Source: Chloroflexota bacterium
GTDB taxonomy: Bacteria; Chloroflexota; Limnocylindria; P2-11E
NCBI GenBank assembly: GCA_016875665.1
Contig: VGPA01000084.1
Coordinates: forward strand, 1-6,017
Direction: 5' to 3'
DNA: 6,017 nt
The position numbers and the translations under genes were made by a program. The stretch's first letter is position 1. Each line of letters begins with the position of its first letter. Below, in pieces: positions 5,810-6,017 of the stretch. The notes under the pieces are model-generated. The model did not search any database. It saw only the letters and a program-made list of their open reading frames with translations, and was not told the origin of the DNA.

Positions 5810-6017
5810 GCACGCCTTCGGCGTGACGGGGAGAAGCCCGAGGCCGGGTCCGCTCGCCGCGGGTTTCGAGGTCGCGGCCGGGATGGTTCGCGTCGTCACA
5901 GTGCGCCGTGAGGGCAGCCGCCTGAAGGTCGTCGCGGGCACGGCCGCGCCGCTCGCGCCCGGCGCGATGCGCGGCGGCTTGGTGGTGGACCGGGCCGGCG
6001 TCTCCGCCGCCGCGGCG
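5802..6017 (+). CDS. PilM-like type IV pilus assembly protein (actin-like ATPase fold), N-terminal part (3' end outside window)
   Basis: An open frame of 72 codons runs off the right edge. After a variable, proline-rich lead (residues 1-19) comes GFEVAAGMVRVVTVRREG, then LKVVAGTAAPLAPGAMRGG and LVVDRAGVSAA. This order matches the N-terminus of PilM/GspL-type actin-fold proteins: a GxEIG strand, a strand reading VKxVExRR, then a P-L-x-P-G-A stretch, G-x-V-x-D and A-V-A. Family knowledge: PilM is a cytoplasmic ATP-binding protein that binds the tail of PilN and couples the pilus alignment complex to its motors. The visible nucleotide motif is weak (EVAAG instead of E/D-I-G-S/A), so ATP binding is uncertain. 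GTG 5802 gives an 8-base overlap with alaS, but GGGAG at 5795-5799 is too close to serve as its ribosome site. GTG 5823 is an alternative start, while ATG 5883 would cut the first strand. Only the N-terminus is seen, so the family call is tentative; the coding call is firmer. Confidence 0.52.
   Translation, partial: MAKHAFGVTGRSPRPGPLAAGFEVAAGMVRVVTVRREGSRLKVVAGTAAPLAPGAMRGGLVVDRAGVSAAAA
5811..5825 (+). terminator. Perfect small hairpin just after the alaS stop, possible U-less terminator
   Basis: CACGCC and GGCGTG form a perfect 6-bp stem around a TTC loop, beginning one base after the alaS TAA. There is no run of T after it (ACGGGG follows), so a classical intrinsic terminator is not supported. 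In GC-rich bacteria, U-less hairpins after stop codons sometimes act as terminators or protect 3' ends. It overlaps the first codons of the downstream frame if that gene starts at 5802. It may also be a chance result of GC-rich coding sequence. Confidence 0.25.

Noticed and set aside
2852..5941. A minus-strand open frame of 1029 codons covering all of alaS
   Set aside because: It is the mirror of alaS, whose conserved motifs run the full length on the + strand. Its translation is a low-complexity mix rich in R, H, A and V with no recognisable domain, and long antisense frames are expected where third positions are nearly all G or C.
1..6017. Search by eye for tRNA or rRNA genes, CRISPR repeats, insertion-sequence ends, riboswitches or direct repeats
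   Set aside because: Nothing convincing was seen. Coding density leaves only gaps of about 20-30 bases, and the short GC-rich repeats (GGCGGC-type) are codon-driven.

Overview
This is a very GC-rich bacterial chromosomal window in which every gene reads on the + strand. Third codon positions are almost all G or C, and gaps between genes are tiny. The genes are housekeeping or cell-surface functions; I see no sign of phage, IS element, CRISPR array or RNA gene. Taxonomy is uncertain. The base composition, the apparent lack of Shine-Dalgarno sites and the AlaS subtype suggest a high-GC lineage such as Chloroflexota (Limnocylindria-like) or Gemmatimonadota, but the sequence alone does not settle this.

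Layout: (1) 2-454, the C-terminal part of an HD-GYP cyclic-di-GMP phosphodiesterase, cut by the window edge. (2) 482-1537, mnmA, the tRNA U34 2-thiouridylase. (3) 1561-2898 (or from a CTG at 1534), a multi-pass membrane protein resembling GT-C/GT87 glycosyltransferases. (4) About 2895-3134, a small three-helix membrane protein with no canonical start codon. (5) 3155-5809, alaS, alanyl-tRNA synthetase, complete. (6) 5802-6017, the N-terminus of a PilM-like actin-fold protein, cut by the right edge.

Two genes (mnmA and alaS) act on tRNA: MnmA thiolates the wobble uridine of Lys/Glu/Gln tRNAs and AlaS charges and proofreads tRNA-Ala. The two membrane genes lie between them and look translationally coupled to mnmA. 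mnmA and alaS both start at an ATG preceded by the same TTTCCG-N element and a -10-like hexamer, with no ribosome-binding site. They are therefore good candidates for leaderless transcripts, each starting its own transcription unit.

No wholly new system is visible. The most interesting signals are the shared leaderless-type start architecture, two successive gene junctions where an in-frame CTG overlaps the preceding TGA stop, and the small membrane ORF that lacks a normal start.
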